From Gnetum montanum (taxonomy: Eukaryota > Streptophyta > Gnetopsida > Gnetales > Gnetaceae): a stretch of 62,000 bases of DNA. The stretch's first letter is position 1; every line of letters begins with the position of its first letter. Of the stretch, positions 35,172-46,134 are shown in pieces. Location of the stretch: contig MNCI01004609.1 in the NCBI GenBank assembly GCA_015680685.1, positions 62,142 to 124,141 on the forward strand, written 5' to 3'. The notes under the pieces were generated by a model. That model did no database searches, had not been told where the DNA came from, and saw nothing but the letters and a program-made list of their open reading frames with translations. The translations under genes were made by a program, and so were the position numbers.

Positions 35172-36400
35172 ATGGAACAAACTGAAAGCCTCATGAGTGT
35201 TTACATTGAATACATGGATGAAATAAAGAAAATCAGTATCCAATTCTCCCATGCACTAATTGAGATATATTGGGGAAACTTAGAGATCCTAGAACAATTC
35301 AAACAAAAGCCCCTTGAACTAAAGGTCTTACTAGCTAATCTAGAATATGCTTATCTTGATAATAGCCAATCGATAATCATCAATGTCCATCTTACTCAAG
35401 CACAACATAAGAAGTTACTAAAAATGGTTAAAAAATGGTCAGCAACCTTTACTTAGTCATATCATAAACTAATAAGAATAGATCTAAGGATATGCTAGCA
35501 TTAGATCTACAAAGACTCCTCCATCAAATCCAAAAGGTAACTAAAGAAGAGGTTAAATTCTAAGATAAAGTAAGTTATAAAAGAAGAAATTGAATAGTTT
35601 CTTAATGTGGGATTCATTTATCCTATTGTGAATAATGATTGGATTAGTCCACTCATCATTGTACCCAAGAAAGATGGTAAATGGAGGATTTTCATAGACT
35701 ACAGGTTGTTGAACATGAAAACTTTCAAAGATCATGTCCCATTGCCATTTCTAGACCAAGTGTTGGATACTATCATAGGGCATGGCTACTACAATTTTCT
35801 AGATGGTTATAGTGGCTATAACCAAATCTAGATTGCATCGAAGGACCAAACCAAAACTACCTTCATAAGTCCCTAGGGAACTTTTGCATACAAAAAGATG
35901 TGCTTTGGCCTGTGCAATGCCCTTACTACTTTCCAACACCTAGTGCTTAATATTTTCTAGTAGCAAATTGGTAGTAGTATAGAAGTCTTCATGGATAACT
36001 TCTTCACTTATGGTACCACTTTTGAGCAAGCCTTGGATCATCTTGAGCAAGTGCTAAAACATTGCATGGAGACAAACTTAAGGCTCAATTGGTAGAAAAT
36101 CCATTTGATGATCCAAGAGGACATAGTCTTAGGGTATAGAATTTCAAAGAAAGGGATCAAGATGGACCTAAAAAAAGTATGGGTCATCCAAGGAATCACT
36201 AGACAACCTAAAATAGTCAAGGATGTGGGATCATTCCTTAGACACACTAGTTATTGGCAATTCATTGAGAACTTCTCCAAAATTACTAAGTCGCTAGTGG
36301 AACTAACCAGAAGGATGCATCCTTTATCTAGATGAAATAAAGTGATCATGCATTACAAAAATTAAATCAAAATATCAAAGGAACTCCTATCTTACGTGCT
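35172..36400 (+). pseudogene. Reverse transcriptase with upstream linker, element B
   Basis: The polymerase copies the element RNA into DNA. The linker (35,172-35,456, with KPLELKVLLANLEYAYL) is characteristic of Athila-like elements between protease and RT. RT then shows LIIVPKKDGKWRIFIDYR (35,650-35,705), FLDGYSGYNQ with the first catalytic aspartate (35,800-35,828), KMCFGLCNALTTFQ (35,898-35,938), and VFMDNFFTYG near 35,985-36,010. In the last motif the expected second aspartate of the FxDD box is asparagine. Stops fall mainly at sites where the family has Gln or Trp. The connection region reads to about 36,335. Confidence 0.85.
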
Positions 36401-36640
36401 CCAGATTGGTTCAAATTCTTCCACAACATGATGGATGCATCTGATTATGCATTGGGGGTGGTGCTCATACAATTGGATGATAAAAAACATCCATACTATA
36501 TCCATTGTACAAGTAGAAGTATTGTTGGTACACACCTAAATTATACCACTGTTGAGAAGAATCTCATGATGGTGGTGTACTCCTTGGAAAAATTCAAGCA
36601 CTATATGCTTTGATACAAAATCTTTGTACATACAAATCAC
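36400..36640 (+). pseudogene. RNase H, element B
   Basis: Opens with MMDASDYALGVVLIQ (36,428 onward), retaining the first catalytic aspartate, and continues to LNYTTVEKNLMMVVYSLEKF with the conserved glutamate. A 61-codon piece (36,428-36,613) is uninterrupted. The part beyond about 36,640 is decayed. Confidence 0.82.
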
Positions 36641-37059
36641 AATGTTATCTATTTCCCAATGAACAAGCCAATGATGAGCCTCCCTGTCATACAATGGCTA
36701 GTGATTTTGTAGGAGTTCAATCTAATAATGATAGAAAAAAAGGAAACTAAGATTGTGGTTACCAATCACTTGTCTGAGTTGCGATGGGTTAGCAAAGAGG
36801 ATGAGGATTTTGTGTCTAATCAATTCCCAGATAAACTTCTCTTTGCTAAATATCTTGATGTTCGAACTTCTAAGGGTATCAACTAGTACGATGATTTCCT
36901 CTCTTATCTTCTCACTTAGGAGACTCCACAGGAATGGGATAATAAGAAGAACTAATAGTTTCTTCACTAAGCCAAACACTACATAGAAATCCAAGGCAGC
37001 CTTTACAAGCTTTGTGCCAATGTACTAGCTTAATGATATGTACCTAATGCTGATCAACT

Positions 37060-37250
37060 GTGAATCCTCTAGGATGCTCATGAAGGTTCTTATGGGGACC
37101 ATTTTGTAGGCAAGAGGATAGTCGTGAAGATCATTATGGTAGGGTACTTCTAGCCTATCATTTTTAGGAATGCCCATCATTTTTTTCATTCATGTGAACA
37201 TTGCCAATGAGATGAAGAGAATGAAAACCCAAATGAAAGGACCTCAATTA
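37060..37250 (+). pseudogene. Integrase N-terminal zinc region, element B (truncated)
   Basis: HEGSYGDHFVGKRI then FRNAHHFFHSCEHCQ shows the HHCC zinc-binding arrangement that precedes the integrase core. Immediately after, at about 37,250, the reading turns into the non-coding 3' region shared with A1 and A2, so the DDE core and C-terminal module are absent. This deletion means B itself could not have integrated without help after the event. Confidence 0.75.
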
Positions 37251-39072
37251 GGAGTGTTAAGTTTCAACATAGTGATAATGTCGTGGGGGATATGGCCATC
37301 CATGATAACACATTGTGAAGCCAAAACCATTTTGCACCTTTTTCTTTTATAACATTATTCAGGTGTTTCCATTTTCTTGACTATTTTATCAATTATTTTA
37401 TCTATTTTCCCTTTTCTTTTATCTTCATTTTAGTATGTTATCTTATTTTCTAGGAAATCTTTAATTTTTCCCCTACTTTTATTAAGTCCAAAAGTTATTT
37501 AATGTAGTTCTTAATGTACTAATTGATTTTCTAAATGACCAAAAAAAATTTCTTTTAATTATAACCTCTATTGACAAGTTATCAGTTTTCTCATGATAAC
37601 AAGTAGTGGGACCATGAAATCCATCCTTTCCATCTATTCTATAGAGGCTCTACATTCTGGGAGCATGAGGTCCTTACAAATAAAACTAAAAATAACCAAT
37701 AATCTGGCTACTTAACAAAGTTAAAACAAACCAACATGGAGTGAAAAGGGTTACTTTAAGGGGACTTATCATATTCTATTCCCAAACTCTTTCTCGAATT
37801 TTATGATTCTTTTCCATTGGTCTCTCACCACTCCTATTGTTGATCATTAAAGGAAGTACATGTTTGCATGGTGTGGTTCCCATGGAAAAAAAACATGTGA
37901 AAATTCAAAGCACATCCCTTAAACATAATAATGGGCTACAAGCACTAGTTATGGAACTAGAAAGACATGTTACCGATGCTTGAAGGCACCCCTCTAACTA
38001 AGGTCCTTCTATCTTCCTTTTTCTCTTTTCTTCTTCTCTTGGAGTGATGGTTGTCTTTTGGAAATTATCATGAACTCTTAATAGTTAAAGGGAAAAGATA
38101 TGATAATCTCAAGTTATTGAAAGTGAATGGACTTGGTCTAGACTGAGGATGGGATGGTATTAAATCATCCTAATCACAAAATTCACATGGATCTTATGTG
38201 ACCTTTATGTAGATCATCTACTTACCACTTTCTCTCTCTCTACCATTATTCTCAAACCATGACACACCACCCCACTACCTCATATCATGGTTAGTTGATG
38301 CATTTTTTTTGAGGATATCATAATCCTATGACATTTGCTCTTTGGTATCAGTTCTAACTTGAAATGATCATTCTACAAAATCCTTGGTATGAGGGCAGGC
38401 AAGGTCATTAGGGGCATATGTCTACTTTGGGGATGATCCAATTGCATTTCCTTTAGTCTCCCCTAATTTAAACTTCTTATCCATTGGCTATTTGCACGAT
38501 CAATCCCATCAAATTGCAATCAAAAATCCAAATTTGCTTAATTTTGGCATGTCGAATTCATCCAAACATGCTCTAATTCCTTTTTCCAAGCCAACACTAT
38601 TCTCTTTCATGTTGTTTTCATCATTCTATGTTTTTTTGGCTTCTATTGTGCTCTCATTTAATCCCTAAACTTATCAAAAATTCCTCTTTTTCTTTATGTG
38701 CAAAATTGCTACAAGTAATTACATCAACGCAGCCGTGTCAATGCATCCTCGTCAACACACCATAAAAATAGTTCAAATACGTGGAACACTTAGCCATTTT
38801 TGCATCATTTTTCACTAAACCAAGATGAGTTTTTGCAATTTTTTAAAGCACAAAAACCTTCTAAGCATTATGACTGTTGAATCGCTAACTCGATTTAGTC
38901 TATTTTTTTATCTTCATGCTACCAGAGATAAGTTCTATGTTATGGGGAACATAAACCTTTGGTTTTTGGTGAAATTTTTTTTAATTTTCCATGGTTAACC
39001 CATTAAAATAATATTAAAATAAACTACCATAAAGGATTCAGATCATCACATAAACTTCGATAGCTAAAAAAT
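37250..39072 (+). other. Element B non-coding region shared with A1/A2
   Basis: Starts near a PPT-like word, CGTGGGGGATATGGCC (37,277-37,292), equivalent to CATGGGGGAGATGGCC in A2. The block at 37,820-37,990 matches A2 at 43,780-43,950 (shared CAAAGCACA, GGCTACAAGCACT and CTCTAACTAAGG words). From about 38,300 similarity is lost. A stretch near 38,720-38,780 has GTCAATGCATCCTCGTCAAC, resembling a U3 fragment of the B/C/D LTR type. Confidence 0.6.
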
Positions 39073-39655
39073 TGATGAGCCACGATATTGCAGCCCACCG
39101 TAACATTTATAAATAAGACGCAAATTTCCCTTGTTTCTTCATCTAGATTTAGACCCTTAGCTGAACTATAGCAATTCTACCATTCCAGAGTTACAATAAT
39201 TTCCATGTGCTCGTAGTAGGAGTCTTAAAGTGAACAGATCTTTATTCAAGCAAATTGTACCTGAGCACACATTTGTGTACGGTAATAAAGACGAACTTTT
39301 TGATAAACCTTGTAGCATATCGACTAAGCTAATTAGGATTTAATTATTGTTAAATGTTTAAATGCTTTCCTAGATAATCAATCTCTCTCAACCCTTGACT
39401 CTCCTAATTAAGTGCATTCAGTATGACCGCTTCGAGCATGTATGTAACGCTTGGTAACCCAGTAATGAATAGCGTTTGGTAATCCCAGCAGCGTTGCACT
39501 GGTTCAGGGTGTGTGCGGCAAGTGGGAACGNAAATTGATTAACCTTAAGTGTTCCATTAAGACGCATAAGAACTTAGTCCTTGGAGTTCGACCGGATCAC
39601 ATGTGAGATGCTCATATTCGTATGGTTGAGTGTAGGGGTACCTCGCCACTCATCA
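39073..39655 (+). repeat. A2 5' LTR (583 bp, incomplete)
   Basis: Begins TGATGAGCC and ends GCCACTCATCA. The TATA box is TATAAATA at 39,108-39,115. Compared with the 3' LTR it lacks most of the GATATC array at the start, and about 180 bp at the N at 39,531. Confidence 0.85.
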
Positions 39656-39674
39656 TTGGCGCCGTTGCAAGGGA
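39656..39674 (+). promoter_or_regulatory. A2 primer-binding site (tRNA-Asp)
   Basis: TTGGCGCCGTTGCAAGGGAC follows the LTR. Twelve bases (TGGCGCCGTTGC) are exactly complementary to the 3' end of plant tRNA-Asp; two mismatches follow, then GGG. Confidence 0.85.
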
Positions 39675-39802
39675 CTTAGTTGTTTGTGCACTATGTAGAA
39701 CATAGGAAATCATCCATATCATTGGGAAGCTAGAACGAACCCTTAGGGTTGATCAAGAAAAGATAAGAAAATGGTAAATAGCACACCAAAAAAGAAAAGA
39801 AA

Positions 39803-42300
39803 ATGTCTTCTTCTTCACACAAAAGCACACCACCTAGGACTCACACTAGAGACATTCGGCGACACAACACACGTAACCAAGATCTGCTAGTGCCTCAAAA
39901 ATTTTAGGTGGTATATATTCATCATGATGAGTATGTACCTAACTTTACCTTTATTCTCCATCAAGATGAACAACTATGTTGGAGAGACTTGGAGGGTAAC
40001 ATAGTGTTGCCTCCAGATAGGGCAGTCCCCAACATGCTTCTTCATGCTCTCATGTGAGTAAGCGTGTCACAGTTATATGCAGAATACATTGTGTGTAGTT
40101 ATGACATAAGGGATTACCATCCCACAGAAGTGCAACGTCAAAGGGACTTGCGGTAGGAGAGATACTATACATCATTGAAGGGCAAAGGACCCCATAACGC
40201 TCCACCTGTCTTAAGCGAAATTAAGGGTGATGAACCTATTTCAATAGGTTCTCCACAAAACGATGTTTCCCCTCCTAACGATGTTTAGGAGGTGGTGTAT
40301 CAGAACCTCCACTCCACAATTCACAATCTTAGTTCTGATCCCCACGAACACCAAGTGTTCAACAAGGGGACACAAACACATGATAAGGGTGGGCATTCTG
40401 ATTGTAATCATGATCGAAGCTGGGACCATCGAAGAAAAGGTAGGGAACATCATCATGACAATGGTTCCCCTCCTTCTTCACCTTCGTCGTCACATTCACC
40501 CTCTCCTTCAGTATTAGGACATAGTCATAAGGCGCCTAACCGTGAGGATAAATGTAAACAAAGTGAAAAACCTTGACGAGAGAGTCGAGAAAGAGGACAA
40601 GGGCACTCAAGAGAATCGAGGCATGAAAGAAGGGGGAGTAGGAAACCACATAGACATCATAGACACTATGAAAGAAATGACCACGAAGAACCCCTACTTG
40701 CAACCTAAAGCATGTTAGACATCACGGAGGCTATAAGAATTGCCACAAGGCACCAAAAAGATAGTAGGATCAAAAGGTTAGATATGAATAACATCCCACA
40801 ATTTGAGGGCGGATACAACGCTAATCCTCAAAATCATCTACAAGCATTCCATGATGCATGTGCCTTGCAAAACATAGAAAATAAGTGGCAAAAACTAAAG
40901 TTGTTCCCAAGGACACTAGTAAAGGAAGCTGACAGCTAATACTAGTCCTTAGAACCAAAAACCATTAGGAGGTGGAGTATGATGTTAGAACTATTTAATG
41001 AAAAGTACCAAAGATACTCTCGAGTGTCCAACCTATGGATGCAAATCCAAGGATGGAAGCAGGGAAATCATGAATCCTTGGATGCTACCATGGGCCATTA
41101 TTATGCACTGTTACATCGTTTCCCAGGCCATGGTTACACACAGCAGGATCAACTACGCCATCTCATAGATGGACTTAGGCATGAAACCAGGAGAGCCCTT
41201 GGAACGTATGCCCATGGGATATTATCAAAGCTTAGGTTCCATCAGGTCCATAGATTGCTAGAACAAGTAGCCAAGGAATAAAATGAGCTACGTAAGAGAG
41301 AAAGTGCAGAAGAGTACAACTGTGATCCTTCCCTCTGAAAAAGGGAAGTGAGATTATGTGAGGAGGAGGAAGAGTCACCACTCAAAGAGATGGTACATAG
41401 GAAAACCTTGTTGCTCCAAAAATTAACAACAGAAGTGTCAACAAAGGTAGACCAAATGTGAGACTCCCTAGATAGTAGATTTGCTACTGTTCTTAAAATT
41501 TTAGAGAAGTCTAGGGATCGAGGTAGTGATTATGACAAAAATAAAAAGAGGGACATGGACAATGCATGTAACAAAGGTAAGGCTAAAATGGCCATCACCG
41601 AAGAGGTTGTGGATTCTAATACAGACAATGATAGTGGATGTGAGATATGCCAATATGACCATCCTAAGGGATGTTGCCCAATAATCTCACATCTACAAGA
41701 GTCTAGGATGTATGCACTCAACCCACGACTTAACAAACGGCAAGCACCTCAACGATTACCTTATCCCCAAGGTAACCCAAGGCAATTCCATCAACCTTGA
41801 ACCTATTATCCAAGTGGAACTCCGCCACAACCTATTGAGCAACACCAGTAGTGGCAATACCCACAGTCATGGGGGATGCCACTGCCAAGGCAATAATACC
41901 CTTACTGGCAACTAGATCCATATCGCTACTACGTGTAGCAGCCAATCTTTCCATGTGACTCTATTGGTCACGTTACTCCACAATGTCACTACCAAGCTCA
42001 GGAGTATTACAGGACTCGTTCTCCTAGGGGAGACACACCACATATATAACATCCTCCAAATCCATCCGCAACTCTCACACCAATAGCTCCATTACCACCC
42101 CCTCCAGCAATGCAAGGGGAACTCCCCATTCAACCATAGCAACCCAATGTCACGAGGGCTGTGAATCTTCAACCCGTAGTTGGTTCTGACAACCTTATGA
42201 AGAAAATATCTTTCTTTAGAACCAACAATCCAACCAAGCCCTCACCATCACAAGCGGTTTAACATCTGAATACCTCCCTATCAAGTAAGGCTTCGAGGCC
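39803..42300 (+). pseudogene. Gag polyprotein, element A2
   Basis: The ATG at 39,803 gives MSSSSHKSTPPR, collinear with A1. The N-terminal part contains PNFTFILHQDEQ, then QLYAEYIV and RDYHPTEVQ. A Ser/His-rich linker follows (40,292-40,576), then the capsid core (40,712-41,281; MMLELFNEKYQRYSRVSN and HLIDGLRHETRRALGTYA). A helical segment and a zinc-knuckle-like motif C-x2-C-x3-H-x4-C at about 41,639-41,690 (CEICQYDHPKGCC) come next. A Pro/Gln/Tyr-rich tail leads to the protease. About a dozen scattered stops of all three kinds break it, fewer than in B or C. Confidence 0.85.
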
Positions 42301-42325
42301 TCCTTCAACCCAAAAATCGAGCTTA

Positions 42326-42856
42326 ATGCACATAGTTATGTTAACACATGTTGTCACTGACTGGATTAAGGAGGGCCACCTTCCCAAAAAATTCTCTGAT
42401 CTTGGAAGTCCTTTAATCTATCTCCAAGTCATTGGGAATGAACCATGTAAAGCTCTTCTGGACTCAGGTTCCAAAGTCAACTTAATATCACAAGAGATGT
42501 ATAAAGCCTGGAACCTACCTCCACTAAAGAAGAGCAATATTTTCTTAGAGCTGACTGACCAGTCGATCACTGTTCCCTTGGGACTGGTGGAGGACATTGT
42601 TACCACTGTGTGTGATTGGTCATACCCAGCTGATTTCTTAGTGATACAAGGGAACAATGGCAAAGGGGATTTTCCAATAATAATGGGAAGGGCATGGCTG
42701 AGTACCATAAATGCATGCCTAGGAATCCGCGATCTTTCCCTAGAAATATCTAAGGAAAAAAAATTTGGAAAGATCAAGAAGAAGATAGTTCCATGCATCA
42801 CATACAGTGATACAGGGGGTGATTACGTACAGCAATGTTCAACATTGCCTACATGA
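42326..42856 (+). CDS. Retropepsin-like aspartic protease, element A2
   Basis: An open frame of 176 codons, beginning MHIVMLTHVVTDWIKEGHLP. The catalytic triad lies in LLDSGSKVNLIS (about residues 50-61), intact. The flap and body follow, then the second motif IIMGRAWL near residue 117. The length fits a retropepsin with an N-terminal extension. It is preceded in frame by the gag tail and followed by a short hydrophilic region (to about 43,260), then the non-coding 3' region. No RT follows. It is the only catalytic domain in the window besides that of A1 with its active-site motif unchanged. Confidence 0.8.
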   Translation: MHIVMLTHVVTDWIKEGHLPKKFSDLGSPLIYLQVIGNEPCKALLDSGSKVNLISQEMYKAWNLPPLKKSNIFLELTDQSITVPLGLVEDIVTTVCDWSYPADFLVIQGNNGKGDFPIIMGRAWLSTINACLGIRDLSLEISKEKKFGKIKKKIVPCITYSDTGGDYVQQCSTLPT

Positions 42857-45195
42857 AACTAATGTGCCCAAGAAATTAACATAAAAAAATTCCTATATGT
42901 AGCAACCACACAACAAGAAGACACCCAGTGGTTGACAGCTAATCAAGAGAGCAACTCACCAACATGCATGGAACTAACTGGGGGACCAACTTGCGCCCAC
43001 GTCGAAAGCAAAGGTGCATTGGAGCAAGAGTGTCGCCAACGTCCAACCCTTAACATGAAAACATCAATAGGGGGAATCTGGGAATTCCTAAAAACTTCAA
43101 ACAAGTGCTCTGACAATAGATTACTAATCAATGTGCAACCGACCAAACCTTACAATGAATCTAGAAAGGTCAATGCACATAATACCTTGGAGAAGAGTCG
43201 ATCCCACTCATTATTTCCAATCTCTCCCTTTCAACTCAGTCATGGGGGAGATGGCCACCTATGATGATCAATTGAGACCCTCAGTCCCTTCTTAAGTTTT
43301 TGTTTTACACATTTTTTGTTTTACAAATATTTTAACTTTTTTTTTTTTTACAACATCGTTCGCACTTTTTCATTTCTTTGTGTACTTGTTCATTTTGATA
43401 GGTTCATCACGTATTAAGTGCTCTTGATGGTGGTATGAATTGTATTCTATTGGTTGCTAATGTTTGGTTTTTACCTTTGAGTTATAATGTTGATACTAAC
43501 GTATGGTTCTTTTGATATAACAGGCAATGAGTCCACGTCATCCATGCATTGATAAATTTCTATGGTCTCTCTTGGCTTGGAAATGTACAGTCCCTTTCTT
43601 AATAATTGAACTATCAACAAATTGGTGACTAGGCATTTCTCAATCTGAGGAAGGACTCAAGGATTGGAAAAGGGTATGACTTCAAAGGGATTTGATGTGT
43701 TTGTGTTGGCCATTCTTTTGGGTGCTTGAATGTTTTCTTCTTGGGTTTTCCTTATCATTCTGACATTGCTCCATTATTGGGAAGCTAAGCTAATAAAAAT
43801 AATAAGTCTTTGCATGGTATGGTTCTCATGCAAAAAAAGAAAAAGTGAGAATTCAAAGCACACCCCTTAGACGAAATAATCATCTAGGCTACAAGCACTG
43901 GTTATGAAACTAAACAAACATGTTCCCTCTAACTAAGGCCCTTCCTTGCTTCCCACTTTCTCCTTTTTCATTTTTTCAGAATGGTGATGACTTTTTAGCG
44001 GAAGCATTCTTGTTACTCCAAGTGGATGGATTGGCCAAATGTACTAATGCAAAGTCACTAGATGTGGATTATTTGAGGCTAGATTTGGAATGAGATCTAC
44101 TAAGTCACATTAATCATAACCACACAAGGGGTTGTACACCACCTTGTTCTTGGGACTCCATTCCATTCTCTTCTCCTCATCATTCTTTCTCCATTTTTCC
44201 ACCTCATTGCCAGTTATATCAATAGTCCATATTTTGGCTGATGCATTGTTTTCTTTTTGGTAAATTCTTGTGGTTAAGACTTTAACTCTTGCTTCCAAAT
44301 GATATTTCCAAAGCCTACAGACTCTTTGAATGTGGGATTGTCAGGGCATTAAAGGCATGAGCCTACTTTGGGGAGGACCCACTAGCATTCCTATTTGGTG
44401 CATCAGTTAACTTCTTTCCCTTAAACATCTTTGCAATCAACATTTATTTTGTTTGTTTCCACCTCTGCCATCCATTTTATCAGCGTTACCATTGTTTCTT
44501 TTTCTCCCTCTTTCTTATTCCTTATCTTTTTCCATTCTGTCGTTACCGAAGGTTCGCTCTTAGTCATGGGGGTCCTGGTCCAATTTTTCCAATTTTTCTC
44601 CTAACCCCTACACCTTACACCTTTGGTAGTCACCATTATTAATACTCCAAAATCCATATTAGCCATATCACAACTCAGCCAATAGACCATAAATTGAGAC
44701 AAGGTATCAATTGCATTGTGATTTATTTATCCTTACTAATATGAGACTGTGTTGTGTGTGCAAATGGCAATCATACAACAATGGACTGGTGCTGGAGGAA
44801 ACACTTGGAATGGACTGGTGCTAGAGTAGTTATGCAAGGAACAAGATTGATGGCACGCATATGGATGAACAACAAAAGGCACAATCTTGGCATCGGCAGC
44901 AACAGNTCTTATGGATGAACAACAAAAGGCACAATCTTGGCATCGGCAGCAACAGACTTCTTCTTTTCTCTCTCTCTCTTCTCCCTTCTCTCTCAGCTGC
45001 CAAATAAGGCTGGATGTCAAATGTGTATAGTGTTCACTCTTGTTGTCATGAACACTAATTTTGTCATGTATTGTAATGATGATCCATTCACATGTCACCC
45101 CATTCACCATGAGTATCATTCAAGTCAATAATCCCATACCTTCCCAATATTTTGTAAGAAACTCGAGGACGACTTTTCATTCAGTCATGGGGGTA
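42857..45195 (+). other. A2 3' region with three PPT-like motifs
   Basis: A short decayed coding tail (open at 42,932-43,264, unrecognised) is followed by non-coding DNA. AGTCATGGGGG occurs at 43,238-43,248, 44,562-44,572 and 45,183-45,193. The last abuts the 3' LTR and is the primary polypurine tract; the first marks the end of the coding part. A 45-base exact duplicate (44,861-44,905 and 44,911-44,955) flanks the N at 44,906 and is probably an unmerged contig overlap. Confidence 0.75.
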
Positions 45196-45993
45196 TGATG
45201 AGCCGCGATATCATATCTACCCCCGCAATATCGCGTACGCGATATCGTGGCCTGCTGCAACATCTATAAATAAGAGGCGACTTTCCCTTGTTTCTTCATC
45301 TAGATTTAGACCCTTAGCTGAACTATAGCATTTTTACCATTCCAGAGTTAGAATAATTTCCATGTGCCCATAGTAGGAGTCTTAAAGTGAACGGATCTTT
45401 ATTCGAGCAAATTGTACCTGAGCATACATTTGTGTATGGCAATAAAGATGAACTTTCTGATAAACCTTGCAGCATATGGACTAAGCTAATTAGGATTTAA
45501 TTATTGTTAAATGTTTAAATGCTTTCCTAGATAATCAATCTCTCTCAACCCTTGACTCTCCTAATTAAGTGCATTCAATATGATCAGTTCGAGCACGTGT
45601 GTAACGCTTGGTAACCCAATAACGAATAGCGTTTGGTAATCCCAGCAGTGTTGCACAGGTTCAGGGTGTGTGCGGTAAGTGGGAACGGATACTGGTGCTA
45701 GGACAATTAGAACTTAGTTAGTGAATAGTTAATGAAAGTTAGTCTCTTAGTTCTCTTCACCTTCCCCTATTAGCATAAGACACTAAAAAGATAAAAGATA
45801 TAAAAATCATATACCTCAAGCTTACTTAACCATACAACCGTGACAATACAAGTAAGTTTGGGAAGACAACGATTGATTAACCTTAAGTGTTCCATTAAGG
45901 CGCGTAAGCACTTAGTCCTTGGAGTTCGACCAAATCACGCATGAGACACTCATATTCATATGGTTGAGTGTAGGGATACCTCGCCACTCATCA
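45196..45993 (+). repeat. A2 3' LTR (798 bp)
   Basis: Begins TGATGAGCCGCGATATC and ends GCCACTCATCA. GATATC-type words lie at 45,206-45,248, and the TATA box is TATAAATA at 45,265-45,272. This copy is complete and is a good reference for the family. Confidence 0.88.
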
Positions 45994-46134
45994 CAAGTAA
46001 AATAATATTAAAATAATCCAACCAGCCAAGATCACAAACAAGCCTAAACATAACCTAATCTAATGAGAAATATATCACAATAAATAAGGCTTATGTAGTA
46101 AAAATATAATCATGGGTTATGTCTATAATAATAG

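Larger units (their letters stand above)
39073..45993 (+). mobile_element. LTR retroelement A2 (gag-protease, no pol), nested in B
   Basis: A sister of A1 in plus orientation: 5' LTR (39,073-39,655, shortened by an assembly join), tRNA-Asp-like PBS, gag, protease, a 2.3-kb non-coding 3' region with three PPT-like motifs, and 3' LTR (45,196-45,993). It has no RT, RNase H or integrase. It is the better preserved of the two, with long open pieces of gag and protease. No 5-bp target duplication is evident, but the 19-base word TAAAATAATATTAAAATAA occurs both about 50 bp before the 5' LTR and 6 bp after the 3' LTR. Confidence 0.88.

Noticed and set aside
38341-38360. TTTGGTATCAG, resembling a tRNA-iMet primer-binding site of Copia elements
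   Set aside because: The match stops after TGGTATCAG, and no LTR end precedes it.
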